A stretch of 59,961 nt of DNA, from NCBI GenBank assembly GCA_030743005.1, contig JASLTG010000018.1:1-59961 (forward strand). The letters run 5' to 3'. The notes beneath the pieces are model-generated. The model saw only the letters and a list, made by a program, of their open reading frames with translations, was not told where the DNA came from and did not search any database. Of this stretch, positions 43,699 to 53,177 are shown one piece after another; the stretch's first letter is position 1; the number at the start of each line of letters is the position of its first letter. Position numbers and translations under genes: made by a program. The DNA comes from Acidimicrobiales bacterium (GTDB lineage Bacteria > Actinomycetota > Acidimicrobiia > Acidimicrobiales > Poriferisodalaceae).

Positions 43699-44979
43699 AT
43701 GAGCACCGTAGCGGTAATCGGAGCAGGGTATGTCGGACTCACCACAGCGGCCTGCCTTGCACATATCGGGCACAACGTCACCTGCGCAGACATCGATAAA
43801 ACAAAAATCACTCAACTCAACAACGGTGAAATCCCAATTCATGAAGCACGTCTACCCGAACTAGTCCAAGAAGGAATATCAAAACAACTCCTCAAGTTCG
43901 TAGTCGGAGCCCAACAGGCGGTGACCACAAGCGATTTCGTTTTTTTATGTCTACCCACCCCACAAGGAGAAGACGGACGAGCCGACATTGGAGCTGTTCT
44001 AGAAGTAGTCGATGAAATTAGCGAGATAATCCCATCCCAAGCGATCATCATCAACAAATCAACGGTCCCCATTGGAACAAACGCGTCAATACAAGCAACA
44101 ATCCAACGAAACGACATTTCGGTCGCCTCGAATCCCGAATTTCTCCGTGAAGGTGTCGCAGTTACTGACTTCCTGCAACCAGACAGGATCGTTATCGGGG
44201 CAACAGATAAAGAGGTCAGCGGGCGAGTTGCAGCGCTCTACAGCGAAATAGACGCGCCCATCATTGAGGTCGACCTCGCCTCAGCTGAAACCATCAAGTA
44301 CGCCACTAACTCTTTCTTAGCGACCAAGGTTTCATTCGTGAACGGCCTAGCCGCAGTTTGCGAAGCTGTTGGAGCCGACATTGAATCAGTGACACGAGGC
44401 CTCGGCTCAGATCAACGAATCGGTTCACGCTTCCTTCAACCTGGACCAGGTTGGGGAGGGTCATGTTTCCCCAAAGACATGCAAGCATTGGTGCGTCTAG
44501 CGACTGACGCTGGATACGAATTTGATCTGCTAAGAGCCGTCATCGAAGCGAACGACCAGCAATTCGATCGAATAGTCAACAAAGCCGAGTTGCTACTCAA
44601 CCAAGACCTATCAGGAAAAAATCTGACACTGCTCGGACTTACCTTTAAAGCCCACACCGATGACCTGAGAAACTCGCCAGCGATAGAGGTGGCTAAACGC
44701 TTGGCCGCAAAGGGAGCGACACTCACCGCCTACGACCCGATGGTCACAAGCCAAGCAGAGATACCCCAAGAAATCCAAATAGCGATGACCATCGAAGAAG
44801 CCATGACAGGTTCAGACCTGGCCCTGGTCCTCACCGAATGGCCGGAATTCACCAGAGCGAACTGGACAAGTTTGATCGACCTGATGAACGGACCCCGTGT
44901 CGTCGACGCCCGAAATGTGCTCGACCGAAAAGAAATGGTTGAACTTGGATACCTCTACGACGACTTAGGCAGGATATGA
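43699..44979 (+). CDS. ugd: UDP-glucose 6-dehydrogenase
   Basis: The 426-residue enzyme oxidises UDP-glucose to UDP-glucuronate. VIGAGYVGLTTAACLA binds NAD, SNPEFLREGVAV, the catalytic nucleophile C256 in GWGGSCFPKD and LGLTFKAHTDDLRNSPA are all present. The start has GAAGG upstream (spacing about 7). The 138-base gap from the LCP stop contains no gene and may hold a promoter; I see no clear consensus. Confidence 0.93.
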   Translation: MSTVAVIGAGYVGLTTAACLAHIGHNVTCADIDKTKITQLNNGEIPIHEARLPELVQEGISKQLLKFVVGAQQAVTTSDFVFLCLPTPQGEDGRADIGAVLEVVDEISEIIPSQAIIINKSTVPIGTNASIQATIQRNDISVASNPEFLREGVAVTDFLQPDRIVIGATDKEVSGRVAALYSEIDAPIIEVDLASAETIKYATNSFLATKVSFVNGLAAVCEAVGADIESVTRGLGSDQRIGSRFLQPGPGWGGSCFPKDMQALVRLATDAGYEFDLLRAVIEANDQQFDRIVNKAELLLNQDLSGKNLTLLGLTFKAHTDDLRNSPAIEVAKRLAAKGATLTAYDPMVTSQAEIPQEIQIAMTIEEAMTGSDLALVLTEWPEFTRANWTSLIDLMNGPRVVDARNVLDRKEMVELGYLYDDLGRI

Positions 44980-45021
44980 CAACAACCCCTCAACGACCGC
45001 AGCTTGTGTAAGAGTGGTTCC

Positions 45022-46134
45022 GTGACGGCCGAAATACGCGTCCTCATGACTATGGAGGCAGCGTGGCACCCCGTGCCGGGAGGCACCGGTCGAGTATCGG
45101 TTGATTTGGCTCGAGCACTATCACAAAGAGCCGACACGAGCGTTCAAGGAATATCTGCGTTTCACATAACTCAACCCTCGCCTGACTTTCGTCCATCTAT
45201 CGATGTCAGAAAACTGTTGTTCCCTCGACCCGTCCTTTATGAAGCCTGGTCCCGAACCTCCATTCCTCGACTTCACACCACTGATCACGACATAGTGCAC
45301 TCCACCACCATCGTGCCCCCACCTGCTGGCGATAAACCCCTTGTCGTCAACGTGCACGACCTAGCGTTTCGTCGATTTCCTGAACGTTTCCCACAACGAG
45401 CTCGACGGCTCTTCGAACGTTGTTGGAAACGAGTACTGGAACGAGCTGACGCGGTTTTATGTCCGTCCGCCGCTACGTCCGCTGACCTACTCGCAGCAGG
45501 GTTAGATGTCGACCGGCTCCACTTAGTTCCGCTCGGCCACGACCCACAGATAGTCACTGCGCAAGCGGCCCTCCAGGTGCGACAAAAATTCGGAATCGAC
45601 GGAGATTTCATTCTCGCCGCAGGCACGCTCGAACCCAGAAAAAATATCCCGGCCCTTATCGAAGCATTCCGCGAGCTAGCTCCTAAGACAGACGTCCAGT
45701 TACTCCTTGCAGGTCCAACTGGATGGGGAATCACACCAGCAGAACTACTCGAGCCAGTGGACGATTTCACCAAGAAACGAATCTCGATAACTGGCGAAAT
45801 CACAACAACTGAATTGGCGGCGCTCTACACCGAAGCAACGGTGTTCTGTTACCCGAGCCTGCTGGAAGGATTTGGTTTACCCGTTCTAGAAGCAATGTCG
45901 TATAGAACTCCGGTAGTGACCTCCAAAGGAACCTCCACCGAAGAAGTGGCAGGAGATGCAGCGGTAACGGTCAACCCCAACTCGGTCTCTGAAATAAGCG
46001 AAGCACTGACACACCTCCTCAACGACAAGTCAGCTGCTCAGGAAATAGCTGATGCCGGCTACCAACGGAGCAAACTATTCAGTTGGGACAAGGCAGCATC
46101 AACGACGGTCGAGATTTACCGGAAATTACTATGA
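45022..46134 (+). CDS. GT4 family glycosyltransferase
   Basis: GT-B enzyme; GTG 45022 is chosen over TTG 45004. Visible features are MEAAWHPVPGGTGRVSVDLA near the start, HDLAFRRFPERFP, FILAAGTLEPRKNIPALIEAF (donor domain opening) and CYPSLLEGFGLPVLEAMSY, the retaining EX7E motif. Length (370) is normal. The stop overlaps the following GT4 gene (ATGA at 46131-46134), so the two are co-translated. Confidence 0.87.
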   Translation: MTAEIRVLMTMEAAWHPVPGGTGRVSVDLARALSQRADTSVQGISAFHITQPSPDFRPSIDVRKLLFPRPVLYEAWSRTSIPRLHTTDHDIVHSTTIVPPPAGDKPLVVNVHDLAFRRFPERFPQRARRLFERCWKRVLERADAVLCPSAATSADLLAAGLDVDRLHLVPLGHDPQIVTAQAALQVRQKFGIDGDFILAAGTLEPRKNIPALIEAFRELAPKTDVQLLLAGPTGWGITPAELLEPVDDFTKKRISITGEITTTELAALYTEATVFCYPSLLEGFGLPVLEAMSYRTPVVTSKGTSTEEVAGDAAVTVNPNSVSEISEALTHLLNDKSAAQEIADAGYQRSKLFSWDKAASTTVEIYRKLL

Positions 46135-47207
46135 CCGCGGTAATTATCAACATGTTGTGGCTACGCCCAGGGCAAGTCGGAGGGTCTGAAACCTATGCGA
46201 CACAACTACTCAAAGCGCTCAGCAAAACCCCCGGGTCTCCTCCCATCGAGTTAGTAATGACTCCTGCAGCCCATCGCGTCCACCAGCTCCGAGATACCAA
46301 TTTTGCGATTACCGAACAAGACCCTCCACTGGGCCGCATCGGCCGAATTTGGCTAGAAAATCGACTATTCAAACGGGTAGACGACCACCAGCTCGTACAT
46401 CACCTCGGAGGCACAATCCCCAAATATCGAAACAACCAGAAAACAGTTGTCACCATCTACGACGTCCAGTACCGCGACTACCCCCAATACTTTTCGCTTG
46501 CAAAACGCCGCTATCTAGACGGCGCAATTCAACGGTCCCTCGAACAAGCCGAAGCAGTGTGCACAATAAGTGAATATTGCGCTAGGTCACTAGAAGCCCA
46601 TTTCGGGTATCCCCAAGAAAAATGTCGGATCGTGCCACCTGCGTTCGATGCTCCAGCCCCTCGACCACACCACAGCCCCGAAGGCAAAAAGTTCCTGCTC
46701 TACCCAGCGGTCACCTGGCCACACAAATCCCACGAATTTCTCATCAAACTCCTAGAACAGCTCCCAGATCTTCAGCTGGTGCTGACAGGGGCACCAGGCC
46801 CGTCCCACCGAAGCGTGATGAAAGCCATACGACGCTCTCCGGCCGCTGATCGCATTACCCACCTCGGGATGGTCGACACACAAAGACTTAACTTGCTATA
46901 CCAAGAGGCTCTTTGCACAGTCTTTCCATCTCAATACGAAGGATTCGGACAACCTGTAATAGAAGCAATGACCCATGGGTGTCCCGTAATCTCAAGCCAA
47001 TGCGGAGCCCTCCCAGAGACCGTCGGAACTGGAGGAGTCACCCTTCCAATGAACATCGACCGATGGGTTGACGCAATACAGCTAATTCGTCAATCTCATC
47101 AACGCCAACAATGGGTGGAAGCAGGACTCCTCAGAGCCGCCGACTTCTCAAGTACCCGAACTGCGGAAACACAAGTGGCGATCTACAACGAATTACTGGG
47201 TAGATGA
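46131..47207 (+). CDS. GT4 family glycosyltransferase
   Basis: The frame is open from 46083, but ATG 46131 overlaps the previous stop and gives the canonical beginning TAVIINMLWLRPGQVGGSE. The 358-residue protein has FLLYPAVTWPHKSHEFLIKLL and TVFPSQYEGFGQPVIEAMTHG, the EX7E donor motif of retaining GT4 enzymes, thus a second step in the same chain. It is 12 bases before the next GT4 gene. Confidence 0.87.
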   Translation: MTAVIINMLWLRPGQVGGSETYATQLLKALSKTPGSPPIELVMTPAAHRVHQLRDTNFAITEQDPPLGRIGRIWLENRLFKRVDDHQLVHHLGGTIPKYRNNQKTVVTIYDVQYRDYPQYFSLAKRRYLDGAIQRSLEQAEAVCTISEYCARSLEAHFGYPQEKCRIVPPAFDAPAPRPHHSPEGKKFLLYPAVTWPHKSHEFLIKLLEQLPDLQLVLTGAPGPSHRSVMKAIRRSPAADRITHLGMVDTQRLNLLYQEALCTVFPSQYEGFGQPVIEAMTHGCPVISSQCGALPETVGTGGVTLPMNIDRWVDAIQLIRQSHQRQQWVEAGLLRAADFSSTRTAETQVAIYNELLGR

Positions 47208-47219
47208 AGTGGTGCTTAT

Positions 47220-48440
47220 ATGAAGATCACAATTATCTGCCCACACTTCGCTCCCGACACTGCTCCAACCGGCGAAGTCATGACCCAGATAGTCAACGAA
47301 CTTCAACATCTCGGCCACCGAATTCATGTAGTGACCTCGCTCCCTTGGTATCGCGACCATTCGGTTGAACCAGGATGGACCGGGCGACTCATATCCAGAG
47401 AAAAGACCTCTTGGGGCAAGATCACCCGGATTCACCCATTCGCGTCAAAGAATCGGACCAACATCTTGGCGCGAGCAATCGCATTTGGTGCCTTCAGTTG
47501 CGCCGCCGCTCTAGTAGCAACCTTGACCCGAAGAACCGAAATAATCCTCGCGATGAGCCCGCCACTCACCCTCGGTCTTGCCGGCTGGGTAGCAGCAAAG
47601 AGACACAAAGCTCCGCTGATATTAAATATCCAAGACATACACCCCGACGCAGCCATAGCAACCGGAACGCTTACCGACACCCGGGTCATCCAACTCTTAA
47701 GACGAATCGAACTTACGAGTTACGCGAAAGCTGACGCGGTAACTGTTCTTTCCGACGATCTCCGAAAAAAATTGATCAGCAGAATTGATGAGGAATCGAA
47801 GTTACGCGTCATTCCCAACTTCGTTGATACCGAACAAATTTATCCCGGTGACCGTAACAACAGCTACCGTCACGAACTTGGAGTGACAGACGAGACCATC
47901 GTCATGTACGCCGGCAACGTCGGATTTTCCCAGCCCTTAGAATTAGTGCTCGAAGCCGCCCGATATCTTGCCGATCGCGATGACATCATCTTCGTGATTA
48001 ACGGCAACGGATCAAGAAGGGCCTATTTCGAAAAGGAAGCAGAAGAACTGCCGAACGTAACCTTCATGGACTACCAACCTAGGCAGCGACTGAACGAAGT
48101 ACTGGCTGCGGGAGACATCCATATCATCCCGCTCCAAAAGGGTTTGAGTTCAATCAGTGTGCCGTCAAAATTTTATTCCATCCTTGCTGCAGGGCGTCCA
48201 GTACTTGCCAGTGTCGATCCAGGAACTGAAATAGACTTGGTAGTAACTCGCTCTGGAGCGGGTCGCAGCACTCCCGCCGGTGACACTCAAGAATTCATCG
48301 CAGCACTTACCGCTCTCATTGATGACCCCCATGGGCGAGTAGCAGCCGGACTCGAAGCCCGCCGTTTCGCAGAAGAATGGCTATCGGCTAAGGCAGTCGC
48401 TGAAAGCTATAACGAGCTGTTTCCCGAACTTAGGCAATAA
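47220..48440 (+). CDS. GT4 family glycosyltransferase (WcaI-like)
   Basis: The 406 residues match the WcaI-like branch of GT4: ITIICPHFAPDTAPTGEVM at the N-end, LNIQDIHPDAAIATG, VMYAGNVGFSQPLELVLEAA and IIPLQKGLSSISVPSKFYSILA. The last replaces the usual EGFG motif, typical of this branch, which in other organisms adds fucose or related sugars. A GDP-mannose 4,6-dehydratase-like gene at the window end could provide a deoxy sugar for it. Confidence 0.86.
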   Translation: MKITIICPHFAPDTAPTGEVMTQIVNELQHLGHRIHVVTSLPWYRDHSVEPGWTGRLISREKTSWGKITRIHPFASKNRTNILARAIAFGAFSCAAALVATLTRRTEIILAMSPPLTLGLAGWVAAKRHKAPLILNIQDIHPDAAIATGTLTDTRVIQLLRRIELTSYAKADAVTVLSDDLRKKLISRIDEESKLRVIPNFVDTEQIYPGDRNNSYRHELGVTDETIVMYAGNVGFSQPLELVLEAARYLADRDDIIFVINGNGSRRAYFEKEAEELPNVTFMDYQPRQRLNEVLAAGDIHIIPLQKGLSSISVPSKFYSILAAGRPVLASVDPGTEIDLVVTRSGAGRSTPAGDTQEFIAALTALIDDPHGRVAAGLEARRFAEEWLSAKAVAESYNELFPELRQ

Positions 48441-48497
48441 AGGAAGCGGCCCTGTAACGCGTAACCGGCGGCTATAGACGGTAACTTGACGGACGGT

Positions 48498-49286
48498 ATG
48501 GCTAGATCAGCAGCAGCAAAAAAGGTCGCAAAAGCAGCGAGCACTGGAGCGGGTGGTAAAGGCGCGGGGTCAGAACGCAAGATTCTGTTTCCAGCAGCGA
48601 TGACACTCGTAGCTCTCCTCGGGGTTGTCCTCATATTTGTGGCCCGAGGCCAGCGTTCTGATCTAGCGCCTGCTGGGGACCCAGGAACAGACGACCATTG
48701 GCACACTGCCTACGACATCTACGTATGTGATGAACTCGACCCAACTGTCTTCGCGAATGACTCGGAAGACGATAGGACAGGCATACACACCCACGGCGAC
48801 GGCCTGATCCACATCCACCCGTTCGTGAGTACGGTCACCGGTCAATATGCCACCTTGGGAGCTTTCTTTAACGAAAATCAGACTGCCTTTGACGACGACT
48901 CATTTGAGCTACCTAATGGGAATGTTGTTTCAGAAGAAGATTTCACATGTGCAGGGGAGAGCACTGAGATACGAGTACTGAAATGGAATCAGCTGACAGC
49001 AGAAAAACCAGTGGTATTCACCGAAGACTTGCGTGATATACGACTTAACGAAGATGGCCAACTAGTGATGTTCGCTATCGTCGCCAAAGGCACGGATAAT
49101 TCGGAAATACCGCGTCCAGATGATAGCTACTTGCGCGAATACTTGGGCTTGCCACAAGAGCAGCAGCCGCTTGGTCAAGACGATGGAGGGGAAACCGGTC
49201 CGATTCTGCCGCAAACCCAAGAACCCTTCGAGACGGATGAACCCGCTGGTCAAGTGCCAGAGTCAAGCGAACCCAACGACGACTGA
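48498..49286 (+). CDS. membrane-anchored protein with a His-rich motif, unknown function
   Basis: ATG 48498 is preferred over TTG 48486. A lysine- and alanine-rich N-end precedes a single membrane segment (ILFPAAMTLVALLGVVLIFVA), so the ~210-residue remainder should face outwards. It contains DDHWHTAYDIYVCDE and GIHTHGDGLIHIHPF, seven clustered histidines that could bind a metal, and an acidic, proline-rich tail. Similar proteins occur in actinobacteria without known function. It sits between a glycosyltransferase and a nucleotidyltransferase. Confidence 0.7.
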   Translation: MARSAAAKKVAKAASTGAGGKGAGSERKILFPAAMTLVALLGVVLIFVARGQRSDLAPAGDPGTDDHWHTAYDIYVCDELDPTVFANDSEDDRTGIHTHGDGLIHIHPFVSTVTGQYATLGAFFNENQTAFDDDSFELPNGNVVSEEDFTCAGESTEIRVLKWNQLTAEKPVVFTEDLRDIRLNEDGQLVMFAIVAKGTDNSEIPRPDDSYLREYLGLPQEQQPLGQDDGGETGPILPQTQEPFETDEPAGQVPESSEPNDD

Positions 49287-49292
49287 GTACAA

Positions 49293-50285
49293 ATGTTCGC
49301 GGTAGTGCTGGTCGGCGGTTTCGGAACTCGACTTCGACCACTTACCGAATACACTCCAAAACAGATGCTGCCGATTTGTGGTGTCCCCATGATCGAATGG
49401 GTGGTAAGCCATCTTGCAGACCATGGAGTCCAAGAAGTGGGTCTGGCCCTCGGTTACCGACCCGATGCTTTCTTAAATGCGTACCCAAATGGAGAAATAG
49501 CCGGGATACCGTACCGAATAGCGGTTGAAGCCGAAGCGCTTGGGACAGCAGGCGCGATCCGGTTCGCAGCGCAAGAGATGCAACTAGAGGAAACATTCCT
49601 AGTGCTCAACGGCGATGTATTGACCGACCTCGATGTCAGCGCGTTGGTTGAGTTTCATAGCCAACATGAAGCTGAAGCCACTATCGCGTTGCAAACGGTT
49701 TCTGACCCATCGCGGTTTGGTGTCGTCACCACCGCCGACAGTGGCCAAGTTGAAGAATTTATAGAGAAGCCAACATTGGGTAAGTCCCCATCCAACAGCA
49801 TCAATGCTGGCACCTATGTCATCAATCGATCAGTTGTAGATCGAATCCCTGAGGGCAGACCTGTCTCAGTTGAAAGAGAAACGTTTCCTGAGATGGCTGA
49901 TGCGAGGACTCTATATGCGATGGAGTCCAACACTTACTGGCTTGATACGGGTACCCCTGAACAATTCCTGCAAGCCAATTTAGATGTTCTTCAGGGCCGC
50001 CGAAAAAATAGACCAGATCTGCCCAGGGCTTCGATCCAGGCGACGGCCGAAGTAGAGGAGTCCGTGATCGGGACTGGTAGCCACATCGATGCTGGAGCCA
50101 TAGTCAAACGGTCTGTCTTGTTCAACGATTGTCACATATGCCATGGGGCGACCATCATCGATTCAGTCCTATCTGACGGAGTTTATGTAGGCGAGGGAAC
50201 CCGATTAGAGGGTTGCGTAATTGGTTCGAATCAACGGATCGAGGCCGGAGCAACACTGATCGGCGAGAATAAGCCAGAATCGTAA
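49293..50285 (+). CDS. sugar-1-phosphate nucleotidyltransferase (mannose-1-phosphate guanylyltransferase-like)
   Basis: The 330-residue enzyme has the pyrophosphorylase signature VLVGGFGTRLRPLTEYTPKQMLP, LVLNGDVLTDLD, and EFIEKPTLGKSPSNSINAGTY. The last ~80 residues form left-handed beta-helix hexapeptide repeats (ESVIGTGSHIDAGAIV). This is closest to GDP-mannose pyrophosphorylase-like proteins; the GDP-mannose dehydratase-like gene at 57.5 kb would use its product. It converges with cofE (7-base gap). Confidence 0.8.
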   Translation: MFAVVLVGGFGTRLRPLTEYTPKQMLPICGVPMIEWVVSHLADHGVQEVGLALGYRPDAFLNAYPNGEIAGIPYRIAVEAEALGTAGAIRFAAQEMQLEETFLVLNGDVLTDLDVSALVEFHSQHEAEATIALQTVSDPSRFGVVTTADSGQVEEFIEKPTLGKSPSNSINAGTYVINRSVVDRIPEGRPVSVERETFPEMADARTLYAMESNTYWLDTGTPEQFLQANLDVLQGRRKNRPDLPRASIQATAEVEESVIGTGSHIDAGAIVKRSVLFNDCHICHGATIIDSVLSDGVYVGEGTRLEGCVIGSNQRIEAGATLIGENKPES

Positions 50286-50292
50286 GTCTGCC

Positions 50293-51003
50293 TTAACGAA
50301 ACAGGTCTTCCGAGGGGCTCCGAACCACTTCATCTTGGATGGAGCTTTCTCGTAACCATTGGCTATCCACGCCGCGAACCAATGCCACCGGTATGCCTTC
50401 GGCTTTACCACATACGAGATCAGCTGCTGCCGCCAATTCGTCGGCGACACACACTTCGGTCACCATTAATTCTCTTCCGAGGGCATCTTCTGTTCCGCGA
50501 AGATCAACCACAGCGGCAACGCCAGCGCAACCAATAGCCACATCAGTGACACCTCTACGCCAGGGCCGTCCAAAAGTGTCCGAAATAATGACGCCGACGC
50601 TGACTCCGTAATTGTGACGGATGCGTTCGACAATTCTTCTAGCTGATCTGTCGCTGTCTTCGGGAAGAAGGGCCGCTTGACCTCGCGCGACATTGGACAA
50701 ATCGATTCCAGCATTAGCGCACACGAACCCGTGCTTCGTTTCGGTGATTATTAGGTCGCCTCTGCGGCGAAGTATTCGAACAGCTTCACGTTCTACGATT
50801 GGTTTGTGTGAAAGCGGATCGTTTTGGTCGATTTCGACCATTGCTCCTTCAGCCTTGGAAACAATCTTCTGAGTAACGACTAACACGTCTCCATTAGTCA
50901 ATCCGAATTCGCTTGAGGAACAAGCGTCACCGATTAAAGTTCCCAGGTCTATGCCTTGGGTAATCTCCGGAATCCCACTCACCGGGTGAATCATCAAAGT
51001 CAT
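50293..51003 (-). CDS. cofE: coenzyme F420:L-glutamate ligase
   Basis: A 236-residue protein with the CofE features GDVLVVTQKIVSKAEG, ETKHGFVCANAGID, ISDTFGRPWRRGVTDVAIG and GKAEGIPVALVRG. CofE adds glutamates to F420-0. It lacks the C-terminal nitroreductase-like domain of mycobacterial FbiB. The start overlaps the cofD stop by four bases, the usual order for F420 genes. Confidence 0.9.
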   Translation of the reverse strand: MTLMIHPVSGIPEITQGIDLGTLIGDACSSSEFGLTNGDVLVVTQKIVSKAEGAMVEIDQNDPLSHKPIVEREAVRILRRRGDLIITETKHGFVCANAGIDLSNVARGQAALLPEDSDRSARRIVERIRHNYGVSVGVIISDTFGRPWRRGVTDVAIGCAGVAAVVDLRGTEDALGRELMVTEVCVADELAAAADLVCGKAEGIPVALVRGVDSQWLRESSIQDEVVRSPSEDLFR

Positions 51004-51962
51004 TGCTGTTCCTCTTCAGCTAAAGAAACCTCCGCGAGTACTGCGCTCGCCAGAGCGGCAGCTTTAATCGGGGTATCCATTATTGTGTCAGTTACCAGTG
51101 CTCTCATTCCTTCGGATTCAATCCGTGAAGACAACTCGGAGTCCACTTCGTCAATCACGAGAGTTCTGGCAATGTCTTTGTATAGCGAAGCGATACCAAC
51201 CGAATTTCGTTCAAAGCCGAGCTCCTCAAGCATTCTAGAAGCCGGACCTTTCAACGCTGCGCCACCGACAATTGGTGAGATAGCCACCACCTCTTGCCTT
51301 CGTTCCCGGAGCACATCAGTGACCCCGGATATCTCTAGGATCGGATTAATCGAGACAAACGGATTTGACGGAGCGATCACTATCGCGTCTGACTCCTTAA
51401 GTGAGGAAATCACTTCAGGCCCAGGAGACGCGCTTTCTATTCCCTCAAATCGCAGCTCCTCCACCGCCACGTTGTGTTGTTGGGCCACGAAATAATCTTG
51501 AAAGTCGATCCATCCCTGACCTTGGACCTTGAGTTGAGTGCGGATCTCTTGGTTGGTTGCCGGTAACACCTGGGCCTTGATTCCCAGCCTGGTGCAGATC
51601 TCAAGAGTTACCTGAGTCAAAGTTGCGCCTTCGTCCAAGCGCTGCGTTCTATACAGGTGCAGGGCCAAGTCAAGGTCCCCGAGATTGAACCAAGTCTGTC
51701 CACCTAACCTCTCAAGTTCGTCTCTGACTCGCCAGGTTTCCGCGACCCGACCCCACCCTGTATCAGGATTGACTTGTCCACTAAGGGTGTAGGTAACCGT
51801 GTCTAGATCTGGGCTGATCGCAAGACCGTGAAGACGAAAGTCATCGGCTACGTTGACAAGAGCAGTCACTAATTCGTTGGGGTAAACGTTTAGGAGACCT
51901 CGCAAAAACTTGGCGGCGCCGACACCACCAGCTACGACCGTAATTCGAGGACCTTCAGACAC
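51000..51962 (-). CDS. cofD: 2-phospho-L-lactate transferase
   Basis: The 320-residue enzyme transfers a phospholactyl or related group to the deazaflavin Fo. VVAGGVGAAKFLRGLL, VNVADDFRLHGLAISPDLD and SNPFVSINPILEI-type residues are the family motifs. F420 is a low-potential hydride carrier in actinobacteria and archaea. The Fo synthase and CofC genes are not here, and the neighbours are glycosyltransferases. Confidence 0.92.
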   Translation of the reverse strand: MSEGPRITVVAGGVGAAKFLRGLLNVYPNELVTALVNVADDFRLHGLAISPDLDTVTYTLSGQVNPDTGWGRVAETWRVRDELERLGGQTWFNLGDLDLALHLYRTQRLDEGATLTQVTLEICTRLGIKAQVLPATNQEIRTQLKVQGQGWIDFQDYFVAQQHNVAVEELRFEGIESASPGPEVISSLKESDAIVIAPSNPFVSINPILEISGVTDVLRERRQEVVAISPIVGGAALKGPASRMLEELGFERNSVGIASLYKDIARTLVIDEVDSELSSRIESEGMRALVTDTIMDTPIKAAALASAVLAEVSLAEEEQQ

Positions 51963-52013
51963 AGTCTCGGAGCCTAATCTTGCCTTTGTGTGGTTAGGAG
52001 AAACTTTCGGTCT

Positions 52014-53177
52014 TCACGCGACATGATCACAAAATTCTGTGAATCGGCGAACGATTCTGTCCCACCCATACGCACGTTCAGCGAACATCTGTCCGTTGGC
52101 TGCTAAGCGATTTCTAGTTGCTTCGTCATCTGTGAGCCTCTGCACAGCCAGCTCGAATTCCGGATAGTTGTGGTACCACAGACCACCCTGAGCTTCGTTC
52201 ACATGAGATCTGGTCGTCTCGCAGTAGGCGTTCACCAGAACTGGAATGCCGGCAGCCCAAGCTTCAAACAAGACAAGAGAAAATGACTCCAAAGCTGAAG
52301 GATTAATCAAAAAATCAGCGCTTCTCAAAAGAGACCACTTGGCTTCATCGTCTATCTCTCGCGCGATGATGACATCCTCGTCGCTTTCAATTTCGATGCT
52401 GGGACTGCCTACGAGAACAAGCCGGTGATCAGTACCAGACCGAGATCTCAGCGTGCGCCAAAAATCAACTAAGCCCAACGTCCCCTTCGCGTGTTCAATC
52501 CTTCCAACACAAATTACGTATGGCCTATTAGAGAGACCTAGCTCCGCCAGTATCTCCGGGGCACCATCTGACGGAGGTTCAATTCCCCAACCCAATACAG
52601 TGCTCGGAAGATGACCGACTGGGTGGGTTCTCTGCAGTAGTCGTTGTTCGGCCCGAGATCCGTAAACAAGGCCTCGGCTTTGCTGCAGAAGTTCTCCAAC
52701 TCGCGAAAGTTTCAAGAACGGTTCGTCGTGAGCAGCGGGAACAATTACCGCCCTATCAGCCACCAAAGGAGCGACCGCCATCGTGGGCCAAAATAAATAC
52801 GGCGCAAAGAACACAAGATCTGCATCTGAATCTTGGACAGCGTTAGCTAGATCTTTGCTAACCGGACCTTGGTGAAAGAAAAAGTCATCCTGGGTGACGG
52901 CGTCGACACTTGAAGTTCCCGACTGAATTCGATGATCAAGAGCGGCCCAGGTATCAGTCCTACCAGAGTCGACTAGATATCGACTTACGGTAAGCGACCC
53001 AAAGTGACTTTCACCCGGGGATTCGTCGTTGACCCAGGAGCTAGACGACGTCGCGCAAGTAGCGTGTAAACGCACTTCCCACCCTGGTATCTCTGCTACC
53101 CGTTTAGCGAGAGCACTTACAGCATTTTCTGCACCCCCTACAGGGCCATATCTAGGGGTTACGAAATCGATCTTCAT
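52014..53177 (-). CDS. GT4 family glycosyltransferase
   Basis: The 387-residue protein starts KIDFVTPRYGPVGGAENAVSALAKRV, has a donor domain from YVICVGRIEHAKGTLGLVDF, and FLINPSALESFSLVLFEAWAAG, the EX7E motif of retaining GT4 enzymes. It is the last gene of a minus-strand run (56.3 to 52.0 kb) in which each gene overlaps the next by four bases, so all four are co-translated. Confidence 0.87.
   Translation of the reverse strand: MKIDFVTPRYGPVGGAENAVSALAKRVAEIPGWEVRLHATCATSSSSWVNDESPGESHFGSLTVSRYLVDSGRTDTWAALDHRIQSGTSSVDAVTQDDFFFHQGPVSKDLANAVQDSDADLVFFAPYLFWPTMAVAPLVADRAVIVPAAHDEPFLKLSRVGELLQQSRGLVYGSRAEQRLLQRTHPVGHLPSTVLGWGIEPPSDGAPEILAELGLSNRPYVICVGRIEHAKGTLGLVDFWRTLRSRSGTDHRLVLVGSPSIEIESDEDVIIAREIDDEAKWSLLRSADFLINPSALESFSLVLFEAWAAGIPVLVNAYCETTRSHVNEAQGGLWYHNYPEFELAVQRLTDDEATRNRLAANGQMFAERAYGWDRIVRRFTEFCDHVA

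Noticed and set aside
49293..50285. CofC (phospholactate guanylyltransferase) for the adjacent F420 genes
   Set aside because: Length, the N-terminal signature and the C-terminal beta-helix fit sugar-1-phosphate nucleotidyltransferases.
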